Assembly (NCBI GenBank): GCA_024516155.1
Contig: JAJJXM010000216.1
Span: 1 to 12,767 of the forward strand
DNA length: 12,767 nt
Source of the DNA: Pyronema omphalodes
Lineage: Eukaryota; Ascomycota; Pezizomycetes; Pezizales; Pyronemataceae
Direction: 5' to 3'
In this document: positions 12,441 to 12,767 of the stretch, piece after piece
How positions within the stretch are numbered: position 1 is the stretch's first letter
How the letters are laid out: the number at the start of each line of letters is the position of its first letter
Made by a program: the position numbers and the translations under genes
Notes under the pieces: model-generated
The model's input: the letters and a program-made list of their open reading frames with translations, nothing else
Told to the model about the DNA's origin: nothing
Databases searched by the model: none

Positions 12441-12767
12441 TCACAACTATCGACCTCCCTCCGCCGCTTTGCTATTCACAACTATCGACCTCCCTCCGCC
12501 GCTTTGCTATTCACAACTATCGACCTCCCTCCGCCGCTTTGCTATTTACAACTATCAACCTCCCTCCGCCGCCTTGCTATTTACAACTATCGACCTCCCG
12601 CCGCCGCTATTCCTCCACAACACTCAGCTATCTACAACTATCGACCTCCCTCCGCCGCTATTCCTCGACAATACTCAGCTATTCACAATCATCGACCTCC
12701 CTCCGCCGCCGCTTTGCTATTCCTCCTACACACTCAGCTATTCACAACTTCGACCCTCCCTCCACAA
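12441..12767 (+). repeat. Degenerate satA edge with a 35-bp subarray
   Basis: From 12442 the phrase CACAACTATCGACC recurs at 12442, 12477, 12512, 12547 and 12582, exactly 35 bp apart. These units lack the CTCCACAACACTCAGCTATT module. Diverged full-length units follow to the end of the window. More mutations and shorter units suggest this is the older edge of the array. Confidence 0.9.

Overview
The window is eukaryotic repeat DNA. It contains no recognisable host gene, no RNA gene and no bacterial feature. The one protein-coding unit is a Ty3/gypsy LTR retrotransposon of the chromovirus type, lying on the minus strand at 5050-11450. Its Pol most resembles chromoviruses of filamentous fungi (wording of the RNase H and integrase blocks, C-terminal chromodomain, probable self-priming as in Tf1). 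A fungal host is therefore my best guess, but it rests on memory of the family and not on a search.

Outside the retrotransposon, the window is a large interrupted palindrome. From left to right: a small foldback unit (1-218); a satellite array in minus orientation ('satA', 191-865); a run of 20 G (871-890); a short unique AT-rich spacer (891-960); five 171-bp satellite units ('satB', about 961-1808); a 140-bp unit that exactly copies 51-190 (1809-1948); a central block of about 1.8 kb (1949-3752); then the mirror image, with satB inverted (3753-4622), the same spacer inverted (4623-4722), a run of 17 C (4723-4739) and satA in plus orientation (4740-5049, continued at 11451-12767). Between 891-1860 and 3753-4722 the arms align in inverted orientation without a gap: paired positions sum to 5613 at every anchor I checked. 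Each 171-bp satB unit is itself a nested hairpin.

The central block holds four 65-bp repeats and two 67-bp repeats that together carry six CACGTG palindromes and four ACGCGT boxes. It also holds an AT-rich stretch with no credible gene, a G-rich tract, and a 15/30-bp minisatellite that is open in several frames. Long inverted arms built of tandem repeats around a non-repetitive middle resemble Foldback-type elements or a heterochromatic palindrome. The window shows no outer end of such an element, so its nature stays open.

The retrotransposon split one satA unit and made a perfect 5-bp target duplication (ACACT). Its two 526-bp LTRs differ at one base, so it is young. In its own orientation it runs: 5' LTR (10925-11450), a candidate self-priming site, gag (10889 to 9310), a textbook -1 frameshift signal (GGGAAAA, 6-nt spacer, stem-loop) at the gag/pol junction, protease-RT, RNase H-integrase-chromodomain, a G-rich polypurine tract, and the 3' LTR (5050-5575). 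Three further shifts of reading frame, all in the +1 direction, interrupt gag twice and pol once. As sequenced, this copy cannot make intact Gag or Pol.
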